Positions 12,401 through 23,148 of a stretch of 64,000 nucleotides of DNA are shown one piece after another. Source of the stretch: Membranipora membranacea (Eukaryota > Bryozoa > Gymnolaemata > Cheilostomatida > Membraniporidae); assembly GCA_914767715.1 (NCBI GenBank), contig OU612074.1, positions 9,689,501 through 9,753,500 of the forward strand, given 5' to 3'. The notes under the pieces were generated by a model, which had not been told where the DNA came from, ran no database searches, and was given only the letters and a program-made list of their open reading frames with translations. The position numbers were made by a program, and so were the translations under genes. Position 1 is the stretch's first letter; each line of letters starts with the position of its first letter.

Positions 12401-13160
12401 ATAGGTAACAAAAACTTTCTTGATAGTTCTTTTATAAACTAAAAGTAAACTAAAATTGATGACGTCACCCAGATGAAGCCATTGATCACACAATAAAACT
12501 TTTTTCTACATAAGACCATTAAATTTGCTGTTACTACATGCTGCCTGCTGCCAATAGTTATCATTATATCAAAATATCATTTCAATATTGCCGATGAACA
12601 TATATGTATGAATATTATGTCCAAGTTTGATAGAAATCCGCCTGGTAGTTCTTCACTTATAGAAGTCCGATGAACGCTTTTAAATTTGTTGCGATAAATA
12701 TAATAAACTCAACCAAAACAAAAGACATACAACTATGTTGTATGACTAATAATAAACTCAACAAAAACAAAAGACATACAACTATGTTGTATGACTAATA
12801 ACTAGAAATGGCGTAGCTATATTCACAAGCGAATATAAAGTCATACAACATATTTTATCAATTAAGCTTCACCAGAAGAACAGCCAACAAAAAATATCCT
12901 GAGGAAACTTTATAAGATTGACCAATTTATTTTAGTTTCAATTTCAGGCAATTGCATCATCATCAATACTGGCTTCTTTTCTTGATAGTTTTTAAAACTA
13001 AAACTAAACTAAACTTGACGTCACATGAATGAAGCCAATGATCAAGCAATAACACTTTTTTTCTACATAAGACCATTAAATGTGCTGTTTCTACATGCTG
13101 CCTGCTGCCAATAGTTATCATTATATCAAAATACCTTTTCGAAATTTCCATTGAACACAT
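12400..13160. repeat. Two more copies of the local repeat
   Basis: Copies at about 12400-12848 and 12849-13160, head to tail, closely matching 8011-8545 block for block. The second is cut short by a non-LTR retrotransposon remnant. Confidence 0.8.
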
Positions 13161-13760
13161 ATGAATGTACAATGCCTTGGGAACATAGTAACAGTATTCC
13201 GAGCTGAAACTACTGCTGTCTCAAATGCTCTCACAACTGTTCAATTCTTAGAAGGTCTGAATATTGCCATCTATATTGATAGCAAGGCTGCAATGCATGC
13301 GCTTAAATCACAAACACACCTCTAAAATAGTCTTAGAATGCCGGAACAAGCTGAAATTACTTGGACATAGAAATAATATCAAGGTATTAGGGTACTAGGA
13401 CACATTGGCATCTATTGAAATGAACAAGCGGACTTACTTGCGAATGCTGGTTCTGCCCGGGACTTTTATGGTCCAGAACCAGCACTCCCTGTAACCCAAT
13501 CAGTCATAAAGCAGGGAATCAAAGAGTGGGTGATGGATTCGAAAATTATTTATTGGAGAAATTGTAAACATTGTAATCATGCAAATCATTCATTAGTGAA
13601 CTGAATCTAAGATTTGAAAATGGGCTCTTCTGCTTCGGACGCTCAGAGATTAGTAACCTCATATCAGTTGTAACTGGTCACGGACCGTTCAAAGTACACC
13701 TGCAAAAACTCAAGCTAACAGATGAAATAGACTGTCCAAAATGTCAATCGTCCTAAAGGG
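13160..13760 (+). mobile_element. Non-LTR retrotransposon RNase H fragment (frameshifted)
   Basis: Consecutive blocks in shifted frames read VFRAETTAVSNALTTVQFLE, IAIYIDSKAAMHALKS, NEQADLLANAGSA and TGHGPFKVHLQKLKLTDEID followed by CPKC. This is the order of the RNase H domain (E, D, D residues) and C-terminal CxxC found in I/Jockey-type elements. Internal stops and frameshifts show it is dead. Confidence 0.75.
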
Positions 13761-13934
13761 GGCAGCTTAGCCAACGTGCATCACAGTTTCAGATTTGCTC
13801 CGATTCATTCATATTTCGGGGCGTTTTGAACAACGATGCTAGATTAAACTTTGTTTTTTGGAAGGCTTGAGTTCTATGGGTCCCTGAGACCCAGGTTGAT
13901 CCGTGTTACCTCGGTCAGCCCCTTCTCAAAGACA

Positions 13935-14030
13935 AGACAGTACAGCTCATATTGCACTATTTACAGTACAGCTCATACTGTAGTATTTATAGTACAGCTC
14001 ATATTGTAGTATTTACAGTACTGTTCAGGC
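13935..14030. repeat. Short tandem repeat, about 27-bp unit
   Basis: acagtacagctcatattg and tagtattta units recur about four times with small changes. Confidence 0.7.
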
Positions 14031-14435
14031 TGTAGGAGATTTGTACAGTCTTTCTTGGTAAAATCTCTACTGAAAGTGTTCCAGATACCTGGTGGTCTTT
14101 CATGGGCCAGCATACAATAATGGCACAGTCTTGCCTCTAATAACAAATAAAATAATATAAGCTTTAGACAGTGTTGGTATAAAGTGCGTTCTGTTTGCTG
14201 TCTAAAATTATAAGAAAGCCCGAAAGGTTATTGAGTGAGCTGAATTCATTCGATTTTGCGCCAGCTGAAATGAGTGAGTTTTGAAAATTTGATTAAAAAT
14301 TAAAGGTTGATTAAATTCCGATGTCTCACTAACCAGATTTAGATTAAGACAGAGCTCGGCTCGCCACACCGAGGTCTAAATAAACGCAAAGTGCGAATGA
14401 GGGAAGAGAGATGATGAATTCTATGCTGTGTGAAA

Positions 14436-14645
14436 CAGGCCCGTAGTTATAGGGGAGGCAGGGACGCTCTGCCTCCCCTAGATTGCTGAATAGGGTGGCC
14501 TTAATAAAAAATGCTATAATTGAATATTCCATGTCAGAATCAGCTTTTTTCGGGAGACTCTTCTCCACAATATCGAACCTGGGGCCATTTCGCATCCTCA
14601 AGATCTCTGTGCCTCCCCTAAGATCTTTCGAAAACTACGGCCCTG
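14436..14645. mobile_element. hAT-like MITE
   Basis: Termini CAGGCCCGTAGTT... and ...AACTACGGCCCTG with internal arms ataggggaggca / tgcctcccctaag. The CAGG..CGTAG ends resemble hAT elements. No intact 8-bp target duplication is visible (left gtgtgaaa, right tagaaagt), so the copy is old. About 210 bp. Confidence 0.55.
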
Positions 14646-14867
14646 TAGAAAGTATTCAATACGCTGCCTCTGTTTTGTTGACTTGGCCCAGTTTAGATAA
14701 TTATATTTATCATGTCCTATTCGATCTGGGTCACAGTTAGTAAAGTTGTTGGTTTGAGCCATAAGATGCTAACATGGCACAACCACTGTCACATTATGAA
14801 GGTGTATGATTGGTTTTTAAACACATTGCTGTAACTTGAGAATCGATATATTATGAGGTACTTGTAG

Positions 14868-15106
14868 TTACGCAAGGGCACTAACTCGCAGCGTAACAGA
14901 TTTGGTACACCTACCTATTTTGTCTTTTTCAATGACTTGATCCATTGTGTACTCGTTCTTCCATTGATGGTAATAATTAAAAGCATCATCGTTACTTGCT
15001 ATATGGTTAAGATGTTCAGCCAAGAGCTCAGGGGAAGTGAAGTTTCGCACATGAATAAAACTATTTGGTGGAGCTATTCTTGTGTAGTCAGAGATGTCTT
15101 TTCCAC
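14868..15106 (-). CDS. Fucosyltransferase exon 2 (C-terminal part, end uncertain)
   Basis: Acceptor tttttcag precedes 15106 and the phase fits exon 1. It encodes DYTRIAPPNSFIHVRNF and the YHQWKNEY block. The end is either the TAG-terminated read-through at 14868 or a donor after 14915. Confidence 0.78.
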
Positions 15107-18100
15107 CTGAAAAACACAAATAACACATCCATAGACAATAGTTTGAAAAATTGACATGGTTGTATCGATTTGATGGTTGGTGTTGGGAATTACAGCTACA
15201 AGTTTATTTCGAGAAACTTGATAGTACCCTGAAATGACAACAAGTAATAATTTGATCAGTGAACTGTGCATGCAAATTAGTAAGCATGATTGATAAGGTG
15301 GCATGAGTAATGATGTTAACTTTAAGTCACTGTGTCCAAAAGATGGACAGCTCCAATATATATCATACAAACACACTGGTACTAGGCATAGAGCTGGTTC
15401 TAATTTGTTATCGATCATATGCTTGATTATGGTTTTAATCGAATATTGTGAAATTTGTGGATAATTTTTTAAGTAATAGGTATCAGTGTGTGAAACTAAA
15501 TGGCATTTTTTTCTGATTATCTCCCCATAGATGGTGGTTGTCTACAAGGTAAAAAACTCGGGCTTGCTATGGATCATATGTGTAAATGATCTTGAGGTAG
15601 AACATTGTACTGGGATTATGCTTTGGGACTGATTGTGGGCAACAAGAGCGAATGATCATGTGAATCCTTGCTTTTGATTTATTTATTTTTTTTTTTTAGC
15701 TGCTAAATAATACATTAGTAATTACAGTAAAATAAATATAATTTTTATTATTCCGTTCGTCTATCAAGCGTTCATGATAAGATAATGTAAAAGCAGTTGG
15801 AGACAAAAGGTAACTCAAATGTAAGTTTTGTTACAGAGAACATCGAGAGTATGACCGCGTATCAACTCAATTTCAGTAATGGGAAGAAGGATACAAGAAT
15901 GGCAAGCAAATGGCAAAAATACGACTCCACTCAGGCACGTTCTGCCGCTAACCCCTAAACCAAGGATCTAGTTTTGGTCTCATATCTTCAGTGGCCCACA
16001 ATATATATATCCACGGGTTTGGTATATGAAAAAATGGAATACTTCCTCTGCGCCAGAAAGCAGCTAGTTTTTTTTTATTTATCTTTATTTGCAGTAGCGA
16101 AAGCTGACAGATTGTTTTTTATTGATGATTCCTTTTCTTATAGAAGCTACTTTATGTACTGCTAGTCCCATAAATATGTCATCTGTATGCATATCGTCTG
16201 TAGAGATTGCTGGATAACTGCGCTGAACACGATCGAGTTAGGAAGTATTCTAAGCCCTGTAACCACACGGGATAGGTCTCTTGGGATACACGTCCCTGGA
16301 AACGTAACATTTGCTGCTCGGATCTTGCTTTACCTGAGTTTCTTGAAATTTCCCTGTATAAAGAGTCCCTTCGGATCAGGACTTAAAATAATAGAGGGTT
16401 TCTGTATGTACAACAACATCGCGCATGAGGGAGTTCATTGCTCGGAGCAATTGTAAGATTAGAGCAATGAAAATTTTGTAATTTAAAATAGAACACTTTC
16501 TAATACCAAAACAAACATTTTTTCTTCATAAAATATGTTGCTGACATATTTTATTGACAAAGGCACACTCATGACCGGACTGAAATGGGGTTGTGTTTTT
16601 TGGAGTAATCTCCCTTGATCATTTACAGATGAGACGATACTTTTGCAATTTTTTTATATAAGCCATAAAGGAAGCAGATGAGACCTTTTGCTGAAAAAAC
16701 ACCTTGATTCAACATGGGTTGACCTGTATATCTGTTAATAAAAAAATTCAACCTATATGCCGAAAGAAAAATGTATATGAATATCTTGATTTAATTTACA
16801 ATTAAAGTTAAAAAATAATAAAAATATTAGAATATAAACCCTGATCAATCAAGGTGCCTTGAAATAAGCAGCTATATTTTTTTTGCAAAGAAGTTCCATA
16901 TACATATCAAGTTAATGGATTAAATATAGAATTGTTTTTTAATACAACAATAATAAATGTATATATGGTTTTCGGAAATCTTTTCCTGCAATCAATGCTT
17001 TGAGGTCGGTATCATAATATAGTATTCAAAATTTAAAGCTGCAATGTCATTATTTCTCTTTATTTTAATGTTATATTTATTATAATATATAATAAATAAC
17101 AAATTATATTCCAAGTCAATTTTTGTCCCATAACATGTGTCAGCATAAGTCACCTAATTTTGTTTCTATCTTAATTTCCCTTGCTGCCAGACCAAAAAGT
17201 GTGATCTGCTCCAATGTTAGCATAATATATAAAAAATTGCAAATTCATGGTCCCATCTGTTTAGTGACCCCTATAATGAGGATCAACTCCTGACAAAACC
17301 CAAATGTGAGTCTATCGTTCGCACTCAAGACTGGTCAACTAGTGACTCTCTGCCTTTAAATGCAGAGAAAACTGTAGTTATGAACACTTCACTGTCATCT
17401 AGAAAGAGCTATGCTGACCTTAATTGTTGGACAAAAAAATCACAATAAAATAACAATAAACTTTTGTTACTCTTGTCCTTTTTTTCTTTGTTTTTTATGA
17501 TTGTTTTTGAGAGCTCTCCTGCGCATGTCTTTAGATTTAAATGTTGCTGAACTAAAGACTTTTTCTGAAAGTAATCGCTCGATTTTAGTTTACGGCTCAC
17601 CTCCTTGGTATACTCATTTGAGTCAAAAAAGCTAATAAAACTAATCAGAGAAGTGCAACACACATCATTCTTCATTCTTCCTGATTAAACCTATGAGGAG
17701 AGGCGTTGCATGTCGACAGCTCCCTTTTTCAATTATTTTTCTTTTTCTGTCAAAATTATTTTGATAAATTTTTGGCAGATCAGTAGCATTCAAGAATACC
17801 GATGAACGATTGTAAAAGATTTTTAAAAGCATCCACTAAACTTTGTCTAGATAATGCCTGCACTCAAAAAAGGGCAAAGAGTTTTTTTTTCATTTTTGTG
17901 TGTGATTCTCTAACATAAATATTTATACTCAGAGGGGATCATAACTTGTATTTTTTTACAATGCAATTTACTTACATGAGTGATACTCTGATGGTAAATA
18001 TAATTCACTCTTACCTCTAAGCATAGATATTGAGGTACACTTGACCTTGGCATTGACATTGACATGGCACTTACCAGGGGCATATATTCTAAAAAATTTC

Positions 18101-20836
18101 CCTCACTGACTTTTTAGAGATGAGCATCATGACAATCCACACGCCGTAGGTGTGGCGGGGAGGGTGTGGGAGGGGCGCTTAAGCGCCCTCCCACCACGGA
18201 AATTTTTGCATATCGGTAGAAAATAGTGCAAGCAGAGAGGTATTTCAATAGCTCACTGAGCTGTTGGGTACTTTCAGAAAACAACTCAATAGCAGTAGAA
18301 GATTACGATAAAAATGCTCCAGTTATAACGCACCCATTTGAAAAAAAAATCTAACCTTGTTGGGATTCGAACCTGAGCTATTCAGCCTGACTTTAAGAGC
18401 TGGGCTTTGATACGCGAGTTATAGGTGAGGAATTATGGTAGTAAGCTACACCCAGTCCCCATGACTTGCACACAATAATCACGGATTTTCATTCACGGAT
18501 ATCCATGGTCCGTGATTGCTAATATACACCACTGGCACTAAGAATCACTATGGTACTTAGCCTATAGACATTGGAGAGAGAGAATGAATCAAATTGTTTC
18601 ACCAACTCTGATAAAATTTTGGAGGTGTCAGGTGCAGTCCCTAATTATAGGGGCGTTTTTAATGGATAATACCATAAAACTTCTACTCTTTCATAATAAA
18701 ATATTATCTTATAATGGGAGCGGTTAGGCTTTTTTCCTGCAGTCAGTGTTATCACAGTAGAAACAAAATTGCAAAATATAAATTCTTATGCCTCTTATGC
18801 TGACCTTGGTTATTGGACAAAAAATCTCAATCAAATTTCAATAAATTTGAAGCACAGATAGAATAAAACTTAGCATTATCGCTTGTCCTTTTTTTTTCTT
18901 TTTTTATGATTGTTTTTGAGAGCTCTCCTGCTCATGTCTTTACGTGTACTGACTTTAATGTTGAATCATTTCTAAAGCATACCGCCAACGGCGCTCAGAG
19001 GTTTATACCAACCAATATTCTGGCCGTTTGAAAGAAACCATAAGGTACTCACGGCAGCCGACGCTCCCATTTTTTGCCGCACAGTTTGTGCGTGTTGGTT
19101 GTTGGGGCCTCAAAAATTTCATCTCATTTTGAGCTTGACTTGCTCCATTCTCTAACTTTCAAACCAAAACCACAACTTTCAAGTGATGTTGTTGGATAAT
19201 GACAAAAATAACATGGGACAAGTATTTATTTATTTAATGAGGTTTTCTAAAAGTTTATAATTAAAGCAAATTAAAATAACTTGTTGATCATGTTGTTCAT
19301 TCGATGGGAACAACTCTTATTGTGCAGTAAACACTACCAATGACCAGCAGTAGAGTTAGTCCCATGACAAAACATATTTGAAAAGAGTTTTTTTCTCAAT
19401 TCAGATTTAAATGTGAAATCTAGCGGAAAAAATAAGGTGCCTAACTAGGCTGAAAATTCGCAGCTGGGCAGCTGCTGAAACTTTGCGTAGTATTGCTCAA
19501 GATTCCATAATTTGTAGCAAATAGTATGAAATTGTAGTCCTTACCAGACTATTATATGATGATGTATATATAATCACTGTTTGTAAATAGCAATTAGGCG
19601 GCAAACATATCATCATGGCTAAACATCCAAGAGTATAGACGTACCAAGTGAAAATAATTACAATGTTTGGGAAGGATGGAAAATTTTCAAATACTTACCA
19701 AGAACAACAGGAATGGTAAAAGTATCCATGGCAAGAACTTTCCATAGCTTCTCAGTAATATAATCTCTACATACATTGTTCTCAAAAGATAAATAGAAAA
19801 GAAAATCATCCACTCTCGGCTGGTCGTTCAAGCTTTGCTTTTTAATGATTGAAGCCAATGGCTTCAGACACGCGTTTTTTCTTGTGTAAGCACTTATGTT
19901 GATGAACTGGCTAAGTGCTAAGCCGTAGGGTACTCGTGCGCTCTTAGGTTGGAACTCGCCACCAGGTTGACAATTAGACACAAACCAAAGAGCGTTTGCT
20001 GTTGCTGCTTCCTTGTGCTTTTCTCTCCTCTCTTTGGCAAAGTTTCGTGTTGTAGCCGCTGTGCGTTTAGTGAAAGGCTGTGAAAATCCCCACACTTGTC
20101 CTGACACGTGTGATTCATGTAGAAACGTGCTTGAGTAATTGAACAGTCCATCCCAATCACTGGGTCGGTATGCGTTGAGATACTGCGACTCACCAGCAAG
20201 TAACACCCAGAGGCCATCGGGGCTCTTTGTTGGCGGTTTTCTGAAAGAACTCAACCCATTTGCAAAGAAAATTGAAATGCCAGCACCAACAGCGTTGTCG
20301 GTACCTTTTTCTATCTCACAACGGTAATCACAAGTTTTCAAAAAGTTTGAGGGGAACTGATCAGGAGCCTCTCCTTGAACAAGCTGAGGCCAGTTTTTCC
20401 AGCCATTTAGAAATCGTATTGTCTTTAGTTTTGATCGCTCTAGTTCATTTAACCGTGATCGATTATCTTTGTGAAATGGCTGTGAATCTGTTGTTCGGGC
20501 AGTGACAGTAGTCAGGTGTGTATTGCTCTCCCTTCTTCTCTCATCACGGCTCGACCCACCTAAGCGTACAGAGCTCATCAGTCGTAAAGTATCCGATATT
20601 TGTGTGGTATGGACGTGTCCGGAGCCAGTTGTTTCACGCTGTAATACCTGATGCATCGTATGTAACTCAACACGTTGATCTGTATCCATGTCTGAAGTGT
20701 GCCGAGCTGATGGAGATGAGCCGACATATTTCAATGTATTGTGCATCATTATGGTGATAACTGCTAAAAGGAGTGCAACAAAAATCCTTCTAAAAGTCAC
20801 TAAGAAGCTTTGCGGTTGTGCTCCTTGGTCAACCAT
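14868..20836 (-). CDS. GT10 alpha-(1,3)-fucosyltransferase-like gene
   Basis: The predicted product transfers fucose from GDP-fucose to GlcNAc or Glc of glycans in the Golgi. Exon 1 (20836-19699) encodes 379 codons plus one base: a signal anchor at residues 18-31, a long Ser/Thr/Arg-rich stem, then the catalytic domain from about residue 138. It carries IRFLNGW, FVSNC (285-289), FYLSFENNVCRDYITEKLW (from about 347) and TIPVVLG, all GT10 hallmarks. Exon 2 (from 15106) joins in phase 1 and encodes IAPPNSFIHVRNFTSPELLA and YYHQWKNEY. Reading on gives a stop at 14868 and 458 residues. A GTAGGT donor after 14915 could instead lead to a further Cys-containing exon that I did not find. The ATG at 20836 has A at -3 and G at +4, with an in-frame TGA upstream. 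Family assignment is strong; linkage specificity is unknown. Confidence 0.85.
18166..18196. repeat. GC-rich hairpin
   Basis: gtgggaggggcgctt pairs with aagcgccctcccac, 14 of 15 positions with one bulged G, in AT-rich surroundings. It may be the centre of a larger palindromic element. Confidence 0.5.
18341..18440 (-). repeat. tRNA-like Pol III relic
   Basis: The reverse complement carries a perfect B box (CAGGTTCGAATCCC) and, 12 nt later, a run of nine T, a Pol III terminator. The A box is degraded and no acceptor stem forms, so this is a tRNA pseudogene or SINE rather than a tRNA gene. Confidence 0.5.
19699..20836 (-). CDS. Fucosyltransferase exon 1
   Basis: A large first coding exon carries anchor, stem and most of the catalytic domain. 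It ends at donor gtaagt in phase 1, immediately after the PVVLG motif of the GDP-fucose-binding region. Sequons include NRS, NYS and NIS. Confidence 0.87.
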
Positions 20837-21948
20837 CTTCACCAGGTATACTGCTCGCTTGTGGCAAAGCCCCAAAAGTCAATTCATTGAACAGTGTGTA
20901 TAATTAACACACCCTGATGGTAATGAAGATATTGCCTAGCCCTGGGTATTTCTTGCTATAAATTGTACTCCAAGTACTTAATTATTGTTTATGTTAGGGC
21001 AGAAATTACCAGTTGGGCACTGGAGCATGATACTTGGATTTGGATGTGAGGCTAGTCGCTGCCTTTGGCTGTAACTAAATGGAGTTGAGAAATTCTGGTA
21101 AAACTGTTTTTGTCCCATTTGTTCATTTAGGTAAACGCTGCAGCCTCAAAATCAAAAGTTGGGGTTCACTTCTACCAATGTATGATAACATGTCTACTAA
21201 TATTAAATCCAGAAATGCAATTCCTGACTTTTTCTATATAAAAAAGGTATTTATTGTAACTTCTCTGTGACTCAAAATTGTTGACCATAGTTTTTGTGCA
21301 GGGTCACAGAGCAAACCAATATGATCTGGGAAAGATTTAGAGGTGTGTGACTGGTGGGGTTCAGATGGAAACTGGCATTTAATCTTGTCAAGTGTCAAGT
21401 GGATATTGACCATTAACATCCACAAATGGATGGAAACTTTCATTTAAATAGTCCAAATCAGGCAGAAATGAGGTGGCGTTTATTTGTTTATTTATTTATT
21501 AACTTGGTTTGACCAATCAATGTCTAAAATGAAGAATAAGACCTATTATGTCCTCAAAACCAAAAAAAAAAAAATATCGCTTGATTTGTTTTGAAGCGAA
21601 GCCTGAAATTTTTTATGAAGCAGTGCTACTGCATTTGTATATATTTTTCTTTTATGGATGATTGTATTTGCTATGTGTCTTTTACTTTTTTCCCAAAATC
21701 TGTGTGAAGCCCGCCTTAGTTACTTTTTTTCCCTATTGATAACTTTTGGATGTCACTTTTGTCCAAGTTGGAGTGTTATATCCTGAACTCTGACTGATTT
21801 TCTTATACCTTATTACTACTATATGGAGAATTGTTACTATACAGAATAAATCGAAGATGACACTCCTGGAACACATTTTCTCTTTTCTGTGCTCTCATTA
21901 TCATAAATCAGTGTTTGCTGTTTCATATTAGTAATATTGAGAATCACA

Positions 21949-22237
21949 GTATTTAGTAGTGATGGCAAATTTTCAGATTTTGGCAAGACATGACGAGACC
22001 GAAACAGCAGCAAATTCGAGACGGGACCGAGACGAGACCGACACATAATATATCGATGCCGATAAAATTGTAAACTGCCACTTTCTTGGTGTTTGTTGGT
22101 TTCAAAACCCATGACAAAACAGTGTTTACAATGAACAAGTGTCAACATATATCAAGAGTGTGTGTCTCGACGAGACCGTGTCTCGCGGGGACAAGTCTCA
22201 TGATACCCGGACCGAGACTGCCATCACTAGTATTTAG
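21949..22237. mobile_element. hAT-type MITE with 8-bp target site duplication
   Basis: The element spans 21957-22229 (273 bp) with termini TAGTGATGGCA ... TGCCATCACTA. It is flanked by identical octamers GTATTTAG at 21949-21956 and 22230-22237. The 8-bp duplication and TAGTGATG-like ends are diagnostic of hAT non-autonomous elements. The interior is rich in GAGAC/GTCTC-like words and non-coding. Confidence 0.88.
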
Positions 22238-22240
22238 TAT

Positions 22241-22342
22241 ATCATAACAACTCTTATAAACACAGGGGACAAACTGGTAAGACAACTCCAGAATTAAAAC
22301 CTGGATTACTAAAGCGGTTTTTTCCTGTCTCACCATCCAACA
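22241..22342. repeat. Dispersed 100-bp repeat, copy 1
   Basis: Nearly identical to 24386-24487 (atcataacaactcttataaa ... cctgtctcaccatc); only about two mismatches are seen. Family unknown. Confidence 0.85.
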
Positions 22343-22893
22343 GTTGCTCACTTCTCAACATTAACTTCAGCAATAGTTGGTGAACAGTTATGCTAGCTAA
22401 CGTTAAGTCACACACAAGCTAGTGAAACTAACCTCTAGTGTAGCTAATATTTCTTCCTATGGACATGGGGTAATTTTTATTGCGCCTATGGATATGGTGA
22501 GAGATGCGACGCAACGTAATGCCTTTCCACAAACAGAAACAAATCATATTGCACAGGTAAATCAACTACTGAGATCACAATTGTTAATAAAAGGAAAAGA
22601 AAATAGGTTTGAAGAATGGCACACATTTTCCAATAATCAATAATTTTCAAAAAGTCCAAACACTGGACGTTCTATGAAGTTTCATAAGTATTGATCCATT
22701 TGGAGTTGAGCGTAAAACTGTCCTTGGTTGTGTTGCTGACGCATTACTTAAATGCAACTAACGTCTTGAGCTTCAAGGAAAATTATATCAAGTTATATAA
22801 GTTTTATCTTTTATAAAATTGCCCTTGGATCCAAAAAAAAAAAATTAGACAGTGTTGGATCATATGCAGCATTATGGAAGACCTAATACCACA

Positions 22894-23148
22894 CTACCTG
22901 AGGAAGTCATATCTGGATGAATTGAACTTGCATGAATACTGACATTTGTAACGATCGCCCACAGCCCAATGAGCAAGCGCTTCGTTCAGATCATTCTGAG
23001 GAATACTAAGATAGCGACAGAGCTTCATGGTGATGTTGAATGGTTTGTGCCATCTTGTTTCTTGTATAAGTTGATTTTCTGACTTCTTTAGCACCTTTGG
23101 ACAATATTCTACTGTGACCTTAAGATTCAGCTCAGTGAAATATTTCGC
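22894..23148 (-). CDS. Sulfotransferase A exon 7 (C-terminus)
   Basis: Acceptor ttttatag precedes 23148 and the TAG stop is at 22896-22894. It encodes a Cys-containing C-terminus with RWHKPFNIT and LAHWAVGD blocks that align to exon 7 of copy B. Two late cysteines are conserved in spacing. Confidence 0.83.
   Translation of the reverse strand, partial: AKYFTELNLKVTVEYCPKVLKKSENQLIQETRWHKPFNITMKLCRYLSIPQNDLNEALAHWAVGDRYKCQYSCKFNSSRYDFLR

Larger units (their letters stand above)
17408..18942. repeat. Dispersed direct repeat pair in fucosyltransferase intron
   Basis: 17408-17535 and 18796-18942 share tatgctgacctt, ttggacaaaaaatc, cttgtccttttttt and tatgattgtttttgagagct followed by ctcctg. Family unknown. 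Confidence 0.65.
15107..19698 (-). other. Intron of the fucosyltransferase gene
   Basis: About 4.6 kb of AT-rich sequence. It contains a diverged direct repeat pair (17408-17535 and 18796-18942), a tRNA-like Pol III relic near 18341-18440, and a GC-rich hairpin at 18166-18196. I see no coding exon in it. Confidence 0.7.
20837..22893. other. Intergenic region between sulfotransferase A 3' end and fucosyltransferase 5' end
   Basis: About 2.1 kb. It would hold the fucosyltransferase promoter and 5' UTR; no TATA box or other element stands out. It contains the hAT MITE at 21957-22229 and one copy of a dispersed 100-bp repeat. Confidence 0.5.

Noticed and set aside
10728-13172. Similar open frames at 10728-10910 and 12963-13172
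   Set aside because: They recur because the repeat recurs. The frames are short and other copies are broken, so they are not genes.
14344-14740. Two opposed 85-codon frames
   Set aside because: Both are readings of the hAT-like MITE at 14436-14645.
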